Below are positions 48,636 to 63,400 of a stretch of DNA of 64,000 nucleotides, in pieces. The DNA is from Sitta carolinensis (lineage: Eukaryota > Chordata > Aves > Passeriformes > Sittidae). The stretch lies in assembly GCA_032173965.1 (NCBI GenBank), contig CM063283.1:16596501-16660500 (forward strand). The letters are read 5' to 3'. The stretch's first letter is position 1. Every line of letters starts with the position of its first letter. Made by a program: the position numbers and the translations under genes. The notes beneath the pieces were generated by a model that was not told the origin of the DNA, ran no database searches, and saw only the letters and a list, made by a program, of their open reading frames with translations.

Positions 48636-51600
48636 AATATTCATTATGGGTGTTGCAATCCTTGAGTTAGCATGGGTCCAGTTCATTCAAAAGTGTTTGA
48701 GACCCAACTGGATGGCTGATTAAGCCCTTTGAACTATTGCATTTGGCTAGAGTCCCTGCTGGCTCACTCTTATGCAGGGCTAGGCACATCTTGCTGAGTG
48801 ACCCTTGCACCTTTAGCCTGATCTTCTCCTTCAGCCGTGAGGTGATGGATGGCTTGGGCACAAGCCAGGAGATCTACAGAACATTGCACTGACAGTTTTA
48901 AATATGTGTCTGTTTTCTCCCCACCCCTTCTCCCTTTCATATCCATGCATGTGAGGGTGTGCTCATGTCTCTTGCTGCTGCTAGGGAGTATGAGCAGGTC
49001 ACAGCTCAAGCTATAGGTGTTTCAAAACCATATGCATGTGCTGGTTGCTCAACTGAGTCATCCAGACTTGAAAACAGAACTCAGAGCTCTAGTCATTCCC
49101 TCATTAGAAGCAATGACTTGGGCTTTGTGTCCTCTGCACAGCAGCAAATTTTCTCAGAACATGTAGGATTTGCCTCTTGTCTCTTCTCTGACAAACGATG
49201 CTGAAATTTCCTAATGAGAACAAAATTGTTGGAGAGATCAGGTTAGTTGGAGGCAAGGAGGAGAATTAGATCAATAGTTCAATCTTCTAAGTAATCTTTC
49301 CTTAGGACCCAGTCTTTAAATAACCTTTGGTGTCTTTCTCTCATCTTAGAGAAATGTTCCAGTTTTCACTCTTGCAGCAAGTGGCAAAGGAACACTGCTT
49401 TCATGCTGTGTATTGAAGGATTGCTTCAGTAGCATGACTCCTATGTTGCCCAAAGGAAGCCCTTGTTTCTGTTTCTAAACTTCACAAATTAGGCAGAGTG
49501 GTGTAGGAGAGAGGAGGGGGAATCTTCATAGACAGACCTGTGAAGCTAGTTAGGATCCTCAGACTCAAAATCAATTACTTGAATGCCGAAATCTGAAAAA
49601 ATTCAGACTTATTTTTGACATAAATTCTTGGATCTAGTCCACTTTTCTAAAAGTTTGATTCTGCTTCTAATTCAAGATAAAGTATTTTAGAAATAAGGTA
49701 GGTATCAACATGTATTCCCTGGATAATCTCAAAGTGGAGTAATAAAAAACAAAGGAAAGAACAAAATTTAGTTCAGTTGAAATCAATATTTTGTGTGCCG
49801 GCAGGTTCAAATGTACCTGCACTAGAATCATCATTATAGTTCTTTTGGTTTTCTTTCTCTTGTATTGCCATGAGTTAACTGTGAAGTTGGCAGTGGAAAA
49901 TTTTAAAGTAAATTTTTCTCATCTTCAATTGGATTTTGATATATTGTCTTCCCACTGAACCATTGTGAAACTTAAGGTATTTTAAGAAACATGGCTGATT
50001 AATTCTGTAACTTTTGATCCATCATTTGTGTATTTCTTAAAATCATTCATACGGAAAGCAAATCATACTGACAAGTTTTTTCTGTTTTATCAACTCTAGT
50101 TTGAAACAGCAACAGAAAGTAAGTCATGAAGCTATGTCAATGCAAAACAGAGACCCTTGTTTCTGCTAGGTTAGACCTGCAACCACTCTGCAGTATTTGG
50201 AAATTGGGCACAAGTTCCCTTGAAAGTATGAAGTAAATTAACCATGAAACAAGGAAAATTATGACTTAGTTAATAATTCAACAGCATAGTTTTGTTAGTT
50301 ATCATTTAACAACTTAGAAGACTATGTGGTATGAGAAAGAAACATGAAAAGGGCCAATTTTGTGAGAAAATTCCAGATTGGTGTGTAACTGCCTGTTACA
50401 TTGTCTGTAAAATGAAACCAAAGAGTTTGCTAACTATGCCAATAATTCTTGTTTCTGCTTACAGAGTAGGTAAGTAGGGGCATATTTATTGTCTTTAAAC
50501 AATAAATGAAACAAGTATATTCAAATATATTGTCTTGCTGTTCAACTTTTTTGCAAAAGAGTAGCTAGATATGTGTGGTAAGTTTTAATGAGACACAGTA
50601 TCACAAGGAATTTCTTCTCATGGCTTCACAGTCTTGCTGACCTGAACATTTGACCTTGACCAAGAAGGGTATTAAAAACCCACTTACATTTCTTTTGATT
50701 ATTTGTATGATGAAGTCGCCTCCTGGGCATCCTCTTAATGACAATGAACTACTCAGTGCTGCACAAGCCAGTCATGCAGCAGGTACTAGGAACACACTGG
50801 AATGGTGGAAAGATGGATCAAGCAGTTAGCCAAGCTAGTGAGTAAAAATACAAATTAAGCAAAAGCCTTGCTGTGAGAAGCTCTCTGGCTAGGCATCTGT
50901 GCTGCTTTGCACACTGAGCCACTCTGACCAATTTGAAATTAGGGCTGGACTTCCACATCCACTGTAACTACAAAATGAAGACTGGTTCTTTTCAAAACAT
51001 GCTTGCTCTGTGTGAATCACTCATCTTGGGCATGGAGCTCCTGTGATAAGGAGGTCAGTTACACCAGGTGTCTGTCACCTGCCCTCAGTCAGGCCAGGCC
51101 AAGGCAGTGTGGGGAAATTAACCTTTAAGACAATTTGCAGGGATAGGGGATGATTTCTTGAGTTCTTGAGTTTTTGATGAGAAGTTTACAAAGCTCTTTG
51201 AGTGTTTGTAAACTATTCACGTATTTCCCAGACAATCTTCCCTGACATGTAAACCATCTACTTGTTTTCACAGTCACGTGAGTTTCAGAAAAGACAGAAT
51301 GGATCTAAAAAAAAGTATCTCTAATGGATTTTATTTGGTCTGAATTAGGTAGCAGTTAATCATAATCTATGAAATATTTAAGTCATAAGCTACCAGATAA
51401 TGGTCTTGCACTGCAGTAAACAAAATCAAAATAAGTCTAATGGTTTATATGCTGGTAAAGTAGTGATCTCAATTTGTTTCTTGAAGGTTCTTTGTGAATC
51501 TGGGTTAATTTCCCAAAGAAAATTTAGAGGAACTGACAGAGCAGCTGTTGGTCAACTGTATTGCATTGATCAAACTTCTGAATGTAAACCAATAAAGAAC

Positions 51601-54600
51601 TATAACTACTTGCTGCCCATTTGGTAGGGATGCTGAACCCTCATGCTGAGCATTATCTTAACATCCTGTAGAGTGCTGGAAGAATTGGATGACGTTTGGG
51701 CTTTGACTTTGGTCTTGACTCAAATGATCAAATTCTTTTTTGATATCAGCATCATACACTGTACATTCCCCATGCATTCCTACTGTAAATACTATTTTTT
51801 TAACTCTTGTTTGAATTAGGCTGAGTTCTCTTGAAGTCAGTGTTTACTTCAGTGGGAATGAACTCATCTTGTGTTTTAAATGCACATGGGACATGCTCAC
51901 ATGGATGCTGGGGTTAAAGGGGACGTACTACAAAGTTATTTCTTAGTTTCTTGTTTTGGTTTGAATTACATTTAGCTCATTGATTACATTTAAGTAGTTA
52001 GGAAGCTCATGCTTTAACCAAAATATATTCAGTAACAGATAGATTGGTTAGAGAAAAAGGAATGTGTTTTATAAGTAATATGAAGCCAAGCCCACAACTT
52101 TTAAAATGTTCATATAATTTTTCTTCTTGGTACGAAATACTGCACTTGCTGGGAGAAGTTCCTGTGAAAATAAGAAAGCTGACTCTAGATTGTCAGAACA
52201 AAATGGTAATCAATGTAACTACTTCAATAAAAGTGGCCTTCCCTAAGTTTAATTTTGTGTACTTTACAGATTAGAGAATTCTGATTTTCCACTTGGCAGC
52301 TCTATTACTTAATATCCAAATCAATCTCAAAGGCTATATAAATCAAGCCTGTACCTCTTCTATTCCATTGTTACCTTTGTGTCTGTTACTCATGTACCAC
52401 TTGGTAGGAGTCAGAAATGTAGTAACCAAAGTTACAGATGCATATAGAGACCTAGGATATAAAAGGCAACATATGTGACAGTTTCACATGATTGTGATTT
52501 TCTCCTCTATACAGACTAGTCAAGTGTATTTAAAACATTAATACCATAGGAGGACAGGAGACACTAATTAGAGGAGTAGCTTTGTTCAAACTGAGATGAT
52601 GATAGAACATGGAGCGGGGGTGGTTGTGAGGCAGAATGCATGGGTAAAGGAGACATCTTTAATTGGAAACTGCTGTGATATTGCTGAAATAAGCAGACAA
52701 ACTTTTAAACATTTTTAACTGTGGCTGAATATTGAACATACAGGTTTCTTGTCTGGATGCTGAAGAAAGTAACTACAATTTTATTATTGCCATGTAAAAG
52801 AATTTTGCCAGCAAATAAGGAACTGTAGGACAAAAATAGTAAGTAATGAATTTTGTATAACTATAACAGGCCCTAGTGACTAGTACTGGTATTTTAACAG
52901 TTTTGCAAAGTACCATCTGCTGCCATAATCAATGAGGTAAATAAGACCTAAGTGACCATCTTGCTCCAAAATGTGTGTGTATGGGCACATACTGGTCCTA
53001 TTTGATACCTAATGCATTCACAGTCACTCTTACTGTATTGGATATCAGTACTTGCAATTAAAATGTCATTGATATCCTGAAATTGTCTGAGAGGTGGATA
53101 AAAAAGGCTTCACTTAACTGATGCTTCCATTTTTTGGATAAAACCTGAACTGCAGATGCTTCAGAGGGTGGATCAGCATAGCCATCATGCATTAGATAGC
53201 AACAGTGAAGTGACAACTGACTGGAACTCATGGAAGGAATATATTTGTAAACTGTGGGGTTTTAAAATTAAATTAAGTTGATATTTGAACAAAACTTGGC
53301 AATACCCATGTTCTGTAAAAGAGACATGGGACCTTTGACCAGAGAAAGGGCAGAAAAGAGCTGTAAAAAAAAAATCTAAATGATAGCTGTGCAGTACTGT
53401 ATATTGTAACATTAGATGAATTGGCTGGAAACAGATCAGAGAAAAATTCAGCACCTTGTGTGGAGAAGGATTGTTAGCTATGTGACAGTTAAAGCTACAG
53501 GCACTAGATGAACTCCTGAGAGAAAACTACAGAACAGTTGCAGCATCATTACTTACTCATCTCAATATAGCAAGAAGATTTTAGATCAGGAAATTCTAGT
53601 TATCAAGTGAACAATGCATCTCAGTAATACCTCTTGGAGAAAGATGAGATCAGTGGTTGAATACTTCACTCAACATGTAAATGAGAGTACAGATGATAAA
53701 ATTACGGAATTACTAGGAAATAAATTGAAAAAGACTGGTGTTTTATCCATTTTATATTAAACCTAAGAAGGTTCATTTTGGAAGTAGAGAAGGGAGTATA
53801 CAGAAATTTCATCTCAAGTTCTAAGCCAATGACATTTTATAATAGAAAAAGGTAAAACTCTGAAATATGTCTGACAAAGGGTTGCCTCAACAAAGTAATA
53901 GAAGATGTTTGCATTTTCCCTTTGATTTTTAGAGGAGGATGTATTTTAATCTTCTTTAGATTTCATTTCTCTGTCAAATTTTTTTGCAAATGGAATTCCT
54001 TCTGAAAGGCTTAACATTCATTTTTGTGCAGCTGACTCATAGCCCAGTCCTGGCACACAGAGAAATGCCCTGTTTTGAGCACTAAGGTGATGCATCATTC
54101 TTACCCTGTGCACAGAGCACACTGCATGTTAAGTAAAACAAATGATCTTATTTATTCTGCATTCTCAAAACAAAAAAAAAAGGTGTGTGAGGGGAAGTGG
54201 AGAAGAGAGATGGGACTAAACCAAAAAGTCTGTTAGCAGAATAATGATTTTCAGCCACTTCCAAATGGGAAACTTGGCATGCTAATTCTCTGCTTAAAAT
54301 GTGCTGTAACTTTGGTGCTGGGAATCTTGTCCAAACTCCATTTTTCACAAATATGAAGTAATTAAAAATATATATTTTAAGAATATGGGTGCTTTGCAAT
54401 TTTTTGTGGTTATGTGTGAAATCTGGTAGTGATGGGCGGCTTTAATGGGTTTTTCTGCATTGTTGGGAGAGATGATTAGAATCCAAGGAAATGTTAGTCA
54501 CAGCAGCCTGTGGACAGGTCAAAGTTTGTGAGTTAAGTATAGCCTTTCATAGTCTTACTGCTTTTTTAATTTTTTACATGAGGGGTAAACATACATCTGT

Positions 54601-55192
54601 CACTATTTTGCTGATGTAGGGTCCCTCTGAATAGCTCTGCACGTGCAAATGAACTGGTATTTTTGCTCATTTTACAGTGCTTCTTCAAGAGTGTAAATAA
54701 GGAACAACTCCAGCTCAGGCTAAAGACAGCAACTAGTGTTATGACTTGAAGAAGACCTATGACTTTAAGAAAGGCATCACTCATGAAGGCCTGAAAACCC
54801 AGTATATTGGCAACAGATGGGAGATAAAACAATTCTTGCCAATTACTTGTGCTACACCATGCTGGGAGAGATGCTGTTATGTAAGTGTCTCAAACTGGAG
54901 GGTCACATGAATAAGAACGGATTTGCTTTCAGGTTCTTGAAACAATGGACTTGAATTAAGATTGCTCTAGCAATTCCCTCCTTCCTTCCTTTCCCTTTTT
55001 GTGCCAAGTATCATTAGCTCTGTGGTTTTGTTTCATTTGCTTTTAATGCTTATATAGAACCAGAAACATTTTCAGACTCATCATGAAAAATATGCAAGTA
55101 GAAATACTGACAACGCAGAGAAACTCTTTTAGTCAGTGCAGCATTGCCAAGAATAGTGATGTCTTGAGGAAAAATTTAAGTCTCTTAATTGA
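48636..55192. other. Unique AT-rich non-coding stretch
   Basis: This is the longest featureless part of the window. I saw no gene, transposon or notable simple repeat. The open frames are under 90 codons and unrecognised. Confidence 0.5.
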
Positions 55193-55265
55193 CCCTGGTT
55201 TGAGCAGAGGTTTGAACTCGATGACCTTCAGAGGTCCCTTGCAAAATGAATTTTCAGTGCTTTTG
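55193..55265 (+). mobile_element. CR1 LINE 3'-end fragment
   Basis: GGTTTGAGCAGAGGTTTGAA followed by CTCGATGACCTTCAGAGGTC matches the CR1 3' end on the plus strand. Only about 70 bp remain and the terminal octamer repeat is lost. Confidence 0.8.
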
Positions 55266-56076
55266 TGGTTTTAGCAGTTCATCAAACAGGCCAGGGGTGT
55301 TAGACTGGTTTGAGATGCAGGGTGCTGACTAGTTGGATCAGAAAGTTCAGATCTGCCTCTTAGATACAGTCCATACCATAGGCTTCCAGGCTGGATGTGG
55401 TTGTCCTACGGTACTGGAATTATGTGGAGGTGAAATAATGAGTCTTCAACTGCATGGCTAGTTCTTGTTTTCAATACCTGGTAGTTACCCTTAGTGCACA
55501 AAATTCTGTAAAAAGTGCTGCCTTTCAGGATCTTTTTTCCTCAATAATGCCTCTTATATACTCTTTGAAGGACCTGATCTGCTTTGATGTCTTCAATGTT
55601 TGGTCTGATTTCATTGTTGTGACCACATTTTCATTGTTGGATCGCAGATGAGCTAGAGAAAGTACTTTCTTTTTGCTTTCTATTTCCTTGTGTTTCTAAC
55701 TTTCTCGTTCCTCTGAAATTCACTGTTGTTTTGTTAAAGCGAGCTGACAGGAAGGATATGCTGAAACAACATTTGACATAAGAACACTAAAAATATTCCA
55801 ACTGTCTATACTTTCTGAAATCCAGGATTTACTAGAATATTTTCTAGGCTGCTCATTATTGAGTAATGTGCAACTTGTATTCAAACAAAATATGTGCATT
55901 GATAGTGAAGGCCTTCTGAGTGATGTTTATCAAGATCCTAACTTTTATCGGAGATTTAAGCTGTGTGGTGAAGAATCAAATAACAAACAGTAACTCCATT
56001 ATAGTTTTCCAGAATTCAAGTTAGGTTTTTACATTTTACCCCTTTCTTATATATGGCAAATGCGGGAACAAAAATA

Positions 56077-56111
<35 letters not shown>

Positions 56112-56861
56112 CATAGAGGTCAGGAAAAGTTGGTGTTCCAGTTCTTAAGAAGTGTGAGTTAGCTATATAAAAACCCAGTAGTGTTACGTACTTTCTTCAC
56201 ATTGATATGCTTCTAATTGAATTTGGCATAGCAATGAAGTTGATCCTTTAATTTTGTGATTTCAGTATGGCTCTCAAAAGAAACCAATTTTACAGAGTCG
56301 TGCTATCTTGGTCTCTCCTCTTCCTGGTAAATTTAAAATGTTTTGACCAGTTTTCTAAAATTTTGCTGATTCATGCCATTTTATTAATTTGAAACTGGGT
56401 GGGCAGGGAAGAGAAAAAACATTAAATATGTTAATCTGAAAAGCATAAACTGCATCATTAGCTCACAGTATTAGACAACCAAAGGTTTAATGGAGCTTAA
56501 CATATCGAAACATGGCTTTATAGAAAACTGAGCTTTCTTACTTAGGCTGGAGATTAGAATGAAATTTCTGGAGCAAAAAGATGTAAAGCTTTTAGTGAAA
56601 CTGTAAAAATAAGTATGTGTAAGTGAAACAGAGGTGGAATTGAGTGGTAGTATTCAAAGCTATGACTGTTGCTACTAATCTACATTTTATTCTCTTTCTG
56701 ATTTGATTTTTTGGAAACTTGCTGGTGCTATAACTCAAGGAGATTGCAGTGTGTGTCTATCAAGCCTGGGTAAATGCCTTCTGTAGATTATGGATGCATT
56801 TGCATATTATCAAATCTGGATGCTATGTCACAGGATAATTTATGTAAAATACATTCAGCCT
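55266..56861. other. Unique AT-rich non-coding stretch
   Basis: No gene was recognised. The only marked feature is the T29 tract at 56080-56108. Confidence 0.5.
56080..56108. repeat. T29 homopolymer tract
   Basis: This is an uninterrupted run of about 29 T residues. Confidence 0.9.
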
Positions 56862-56935
56862 TACAGAAGGGTAGGGGTTAGAGGAGACTTCTGAAGGTCA
56901 AACCCTCCACTCAAGCAGGGCCACCTAGAACACAG
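56862..56935 (-). mobile_element. CR1 LINE 3'-end fragment
   Basis: GGGGTTAGAGGAGACTTCTG, AACCCTCCACTCAAGCAGGG and CCACCTAGAAC match the reverse complement of a CR1 3' end of the CAAGCAGGGCCACCTAGA type. About 75 bp remain. Confidence 0.8.
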
Positions 56936-58080
56936 AACAACAGAACTATTGTCCACATCTTCTGCAAGATTTAGATCTATTCAGTTTTATAGACATTATA
57001 TATGTAATTTATAAACTAATGCATATTATACATATATATGTGTAATATTCATACATATATTAAAAGCATAATAGTACCACAATTTTTTGACTGGATACAT
57101 TACTTCAGGGAAAGTTGTTAGTAAATCTGGAAAAGATTTACTTCAAGAAAATGTTAATAACTGCATGTTGCTGTTGTTGCAAGAAAACAAACTTCTAGGG
57201 CCTTCAGACCTTTAAAAGGTATGATCACGATTTTTGTCTCTTTTCCTATTTTCCTTCATAAACACAGCTAAGATATATAAAATTTCAGGGATATTTTTCA
57301 TTTAAAAATAACAACTTTCAGAAAAAGTGTAGTTTTGGGCACAAAGAATTGTGAAACGATTTTTAAAAATGCACTTGTGAGTAGCAATTTTAATGTAATA
57401 AGCTGTGGGTAGTGATTTAGACCTTGTTTCGGCTGATTATAAAAAATAAACGAATGTATACAAAAATGGACTTTTGCTGCTGAGTGAAGAAAAAGTACAC
57501 AGAAAACAAAAGATGATCATAAAATTGCTTTTAAGGATCTTCTGTGCTGCCAGTCTCCAAGAGCAGTTTTCTTTTATCAGGCTCCATAAATCTTTTCTGT
57601 AGCTATTTTGTTTCTTGTGTGAAATAATAAAATAAAGGAGAAAGTATTAGCAAGCGGGCTAACTGTAGCTCTGACACACTTTTTTTTTCAAACTGAAATT
57701 GCTCTAAAAGACATTTCAATTAAAATCTAGAGAATATTTCATTTTTTTAAAAATTACCAATTCTCTTACCTCCTTCTAACTTTTTTTTTTAAACAGACAC
57801 TTTGTGTTTAGTAGTAGACAAGTGGAGTGTTGGTTATCAGTTTAACATGACAGCAAGTGTGGAGATAGTCTTTGCTGGCTGCTTAATTTGAATAGTGTTG
57901 CACTGCAACTTGGCTTTCACAGAGTAGCTAAAGATGATTGCCCTCTTTTGAGAATATTTCTTAATTGTATTTATTGATTTTTTTTTTCCTTTTGCAATAG
58001 AAAAGTATGAAATTCTTCATCTACATTTTCCTGTTTTGCAAAATGGAAATTTCTTTCTTTGATTCAGAAATATACATATG

Positions 58081-58084
58081 TATA

Positions 58085-58153
<69 letters not shown>
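58081..58153. repeat. (TA)n microsatellite, about 30 units, with a short (TG)n leader
   Basis: About 61 bp of pure TA repeat follow a few TG units. The plus-strand open frame across it encodes only an isoleucine-tyrosine repeat and is an artefact. The true length is uncertain in any assembly. Confidence 0.95.
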
Positions 58154-58156
<3 letters not shown>

Positions 58157-58282
58157 TTTATGCCCATAACACGTGTGATATCCTGCAGGTTTTTGCAATA
58201 AACATTCTATGGATGGCTACCAGAGGCTGTAGAACACATCTCTTAAAAAGAACTTAAGTGATACTTGTAATTTTGCAGCCTG

Positions 58283-58301
58283 TTTTTTTTTTTTTTTTTT
58301 T
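58283..58301. repeat. T19 homopolymer tract
   Basis: This is an uninterrupted run of about 19 T residues. Confidence 0.85.
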
Positions 58302-59899
58302 ATCAAATATTATGATCTGCAGGATGAAGAAATTAAAACCTTGCCTAAGTTAGGAGGGTCTGATTATCTTAGTAGTCAATCCTCTGATCTTGTCCTTTAC
58401 TTCAGTTTTCCCAGTTCTTCCATTTTGATAAAAGCCACATTAATCTACCTTGACACTGAAAGAAACAGCTGGTTGTGAGTTTCATAGATGCAGAAACAAA
58501 GCAGTAAAAATATTTTATGCATCAGTGTTTTGAAGTATTTTGCAACACCAGCTTTTCCTGTAGTTGCACATAGGACTACTTATAGCATTTCAAACCTTGA
58601 ATTTTTTTTCCATTCAGAGTATCACTCACAGGTATTATGTTGGAATCAGGAAATTGCTATTGCTTAGTGCAACAGTTTTCATTGATTTCAGTTGTAAACT
58701 AGAAATTATGAAAATGCTCTGAAGAGCATGGTCACTGAGAGTTAGTGGAAGAACTGGTCAGAATGAAGTATGCATGAATTTGTAGTGCTGTACTGGAATT
58801 TCTTTCATCTCATAGGTTTCTTACCTGTAATTAGAGATTGTCTAGTAACTGTTTATGTAGTCTGTAGTTTGGCAAGGAGGAACTTAATTGCATCAGACTG
58901 TCTTCTAACTACTTGGGTATAAATGAGAAACAAGCTTATTTATTGTCAAACAAGTGACATAGAACCACAGACATTTGAACTTCTATAATATGGCTGAACT
59001 CACTTCAGTATCCCTAATTTTTCCTGGGAGCTTATGTACTTTCACAGTAGCTTCTTCTGAAGAATTAACTTTTGGCTTTGGGCCTGAACAAAAATGAATC
59101 TATCCCTATGTTTACATGTCCTAGCTGTGATGTCCCTTAAGTGTACTGATAACATGCCTATGGTTATTACAACACAAACGGATGGGCTTTTGGAATAGCT
59201 TTTATATATTGCAAGTATTCCAGATTAGTTCCTAACAAACTCCAGGAATTTTTTACTTGCAGCCAACTTTCACAGTGTCTTCAGGGATCAAAAGCTTAAG
59301 CAGACATTGATGAAATGATTATGTCTACAAAGTCAGCATGACTGATGTAGCAACTTGCAGTTTGATTTTCTTTGTGTTAACCTCCTAAAAACCAGATTGG
59401 ATCCACAAACTTCTAATTGTAGAAGTGACAGCACAGCTATATAAATTGCCTGCAGTTTCAATAAGAGGTGTGTCTGTTGAGCGTTACCTTAAATGAACTC
59501 CATGATAGGCCTATAGTGTGAAAACTATAGTGGCCACGTGATTTTTCAGTATTAAATTAACTAAAGCTAAAATTAGACAAGTGTGAAACAGGACTGAGGG
59601 AGCATTAGCTTCAATAGTGATTGGTCATAGGCAAAATTCAGCTTTGTCTTGTTATGGAAATACATTTTAATGTAAATGGTGTATTTAGGTTTTTAGTTTG
59701 TGATGGAGTGAAATGTGTGAGTAATATGAGTCCAAAATCTTAATGTGTCAGGAAAAAACCCAAACAAGGACCCAAAAGAAATAGAACTCTATCTTCCAAA
59801 TCACAAGAATTATCACTCTTTATATGCATATATGTGCTGCTCAGAATGGTAATGTCTTTTGCCACAGCTGATTTATCCCCCAAATCTGTCTGTTCCCAG

Positions 59900-60400
59900 T
59901 GTGGTGGGGTTAAGCCTGACTAACAGCCCAACTTCAAACCAGCTGCTCATTCCTCCCCTCTGTTCCCCCTGACCTTTGCAAGATGCAGAAGAGAAAATAG
60001 GAAGAAAAAGTTCAGAGAGATTGCTCACCAGTCATTTCTGGCAAAACAGACTCTTCTTGGGGAAAATAACTTGTTGCCCTGTAAAAGAGATTCAGGCAGT
60101 GAGAAACAAAAAGATCGGTGTTAAAGTATCACTTTTCCTTCTGCCTTTCCCAATCTCACCTTCTCTCTACTTTCAACTCCTCTCCAGCAGGTCTGCTGTT
60201 TAGCAGGGGAAAAGGTGAGGTTATGGTCAGTTCATAATTGTACTTCTCTGCTGCTCCTGTTTTCCATTTGCTGTGGTGTGGGATCTGATCAGGGAAATCT
60301 CTGCTCCACTGCCTGAAGCTGCTCTTTCTTCTCTTCTTGGCTTTCTTCTCCCTCCCCATTGATCTCACCTGGGCATCTACATCCTGTGTATGCACAAGTG
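59900..60400 (-). mobile_element. Probable ERV LTR fragment
   Basis: The left edge TGTGGTGGGGTTAAGCC resembles the TGNNGTGGTTTAACCCC terminus of common avian ERV LTRs. The next ~450 bp follow their layout. An AG-rich part (GAAGAGAAAATAGG, CAAAACAGACTC) is followed by a C/T-rich U3-like part with repeated TCTGCTCC- and CTGCTCTTTCTTC-like modules. Orientation is inferred from the related LTRs. No target-site duplication was found, and the right edge is approximate. Confidence 0.5.
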
Positions 60401-63400
60401 AAGGATAAAACTCATAAGGGCTTTACCAAATGGGGAGAAATGGTTTATCCAGTATATTTTGAGAATTGTTATCGCGTAACAGTTCATGTAGCAATCTTGT
60501 GTTTTGCTCAAGTTTCATATTTTATCATGTTAAGTATAACCTTCTACAGTGGTAAATGTGGGAGCGGCATAAATTGCGGATCATCTAACAAACAAGCCAC
60601 ATAAATTAATATATTACTTAAAGGCTCACTGGTTTCACAAAGCTTGAACACCAACCAAATTCTACCTAGTAGAGGTTTGCAGAGCATAATATTAATCATA
60701 AAAATCAGTCATATAACCTGTTGGTCAAAGATTTCTCTTAGTGACTCAGAAATTGAACAGTCTAGACCTCAGGACAGAAAGTGTAACAGCTGCTGTGTAG
60801 AAATCAGAAATACTTCAGCTTTTCAGTAATTTCAATATATCTTACTGCTTATCCATGTTATAACCCTTAACATTCTTTTTAATAAATTAATGGATAAAGC
60901 TTGATACTGTCTTGAACGAAGTTTCAATGTGTTTCTGTCTCATTCAGAGCTGGAATACAAGATTTTCACTATTAATAGAAAGTTCTTTAATCTGGTTATC
61001 TAAATAAGTTAACATTTTAGGGGGAACGCAACAACTTTTTGTTGATGGTGATCATTCTGAAGAACTTCTAAAGGTCACAAACTGTTTGAATACCCCCTGA
61101 AAGACACAAATTAGTGTGCTGACAACAGATTAGACCATTAAAGATGTGATAAAAAGAGAATTAATCACTAGGATGTCTGTCTACTGATATACAGATAGAG
61201 ACGTGATCATTGCCAGTTTTAGTCAAACACGTTATCTCACGGACATGCAGAACTCTCTCTACAAGGTAATGCCACATGCTAAGGACTTCCTGCAATTTAG
61301 GATGTTTAAACTATAAAAACAAAGATGTTTAAATTATAAAAATCATTAGGCTTACAGTTTCTTTGACATCCTCAGCTGCATTTGGGCAGCTTCATTAATT
61401 GTTCAAGATGAAGAAGAGGGATGCACGGATGCCCTCCTAGGCTTCAGTGCCGTGGATAGAGGTTTTACAGACCCCAAATCCAGAGGGAATTGCTTTGGAG
61501 TGTTATATTGCTGCTGATGGGCAAGGCACATGAGTTTCTATTGCAGTGCAGGTAAGGGAATGATTGCTCACTAGAGTTCTTTGAATTATATAAGAAGTGG
61601 TAAAGAAAAGGAAAAATTGAATACACTCCACTGATCTACAAATTTTCTAGGGAATTTATAATTCCAGGTTCAGAATTCCCTTAGCGACTACCAGTTGAAA
61701 AATGAAAAAAACCCCACCATATTTGGCCCAGGGACCCGGCCTGAAAGCTGCATTCACATCTTGCACCCTTCCTGCAAACAGGTGTGATGTGGGGCTAAAG
61801 GGAAGGGAGCTAAAGTACTTTAGCTGTGTGGGACAAAGAGCAACTCTGTAGTGCCTGGTGCTGAGATTCATCCAATGGAACCACACTGAAGAGATGGGTG
61901 GGATTGGCAGAAAACCAAATACATATTAGAAAAATTCTTGGGGTTTTAAATCTTTAGAGAAAAATAGTTTTTCATATATGGATCTTGACTCCTTTCACCA
62001 AACCACTTTGTCAGGGAAAGACTCTGTAAAGGTAACTTTTTTTTTAATGTTAAAGACACTTCCAAAGTTCAACAGAAGAAATTATTCTCTATGAACTGCC
62101 TTCAAAATTGTTAAAATTGGCTATAAAACTCTGTAAGTTAGTAGACTCCTGCTGAAAATACTGAATTTCTTCTGTTGTACAGTCTTACCAACATCAATCA
62201 GATAAACTGATTATATGGAAGTTCTTTGAATTTTAGTGCCAGAACATAAAGATAAGACCACCCACAAACTTGTTGCTTACATCTCAATTTGTCATCTTTT
62301 TTCTCCTGTATCTTACTGTGTTTTTAATGTCTTGAAAAGATAATTATGCTTCATAAATCCTTTCAGTAACTGAGAGTTAAATGCCCATGAAAATGAAGGT
62401 TTGTCACTGTGCTTATCAAGTGGAAACTAGTGAAATTGGTAGGAAAGAAGAAAACTAATATTTCCATGAAAATGGTAGTTTTTAGAGACCTTAGTATTAT
62501 TTCCTGTCTCAGAGATTTCTGTGATAAATATTTTTCCACTTGAGTCAACGACGACTGTGTTCTCTTTTGCCTATTAGCGTATTCTTGTTCTGTGGATCGT
62601 AATGTCAAATAGCTGTAATAGAGAGGGCAGCATTAACTCTGAGTTACCTGAAGGCCAGCAGAAGTCTGGTGAGCAAAGACTCCTTCTGATCCTATGAAGT
62701 TGTTATTCTGTCATACATTTGACTCGAGATATGGTGGAAACAGTTTTGCTTTCCTGGAAAGCAGCATCTACTTTTCCCTTCATATCTAACAAACTTTAAT
62801 ATGTCATGTCTTTTAGCAATTGAGAAGATATATTTGTGGACAGGAATGTTTTATCTGTTTTCAGTGCTTATGTGTTAAAATATATTTATGAAAGTACTTC
62901 CTGCTCATTCACTATAACAGAGAAGGGGAACCTGCCCACAAACACACTTCCCAATTAGACTTGTCCAACTTCTCTTGTGTAGGAAGAATAATCAGGGCTT
63001 CCCAGCATGAACTCAGCAACACTCTGTCTTTCATGTTTCTGTGTGCTGAATGTAGATACAGTACTTGTGAAGTTGCTCATAATGCAAAGAGCAGCAATAA
63101 TCTGCCTGTATTCTAAGAAACTAGGAATAGAAAATAGCGAGATTTTTATATGTGTCTTTGGAAAGAAAAAATAGAAGATATGCCTTTAATATGAGGGGAA
63201 TGATACTTCAAATCATGGAGTTGAGGTATTTTTGCTGAAGAGTTTCATGCCACCTTGATTGTGGAAGCATGCACCCTGATTGTTCCTTTGTGCTCAGGTT
63301 TCGTGGGATGCTATTGAAAATATGGTGCCTGCCTGGCATTTGTACATTTGGTTTTAATCATCTGCTATAAATTAATTTTTTCTCTTGTTAGCTTTTAACT

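Larger units (their letters stand above)
56936..59899. other. Unique AT-rich non-coding stretch with a TA microsatellite
   Basis: No gene was recognised. The stretch contains the TA repeat at 58093-58153 and a T19 tract at 58283-58301. Confidence 0.5.

Noticed and set aside
58007..58201. Open frame encoding an Ile-Tyr repeat
   Set aside because: It is a translation of the TA microsatellite.
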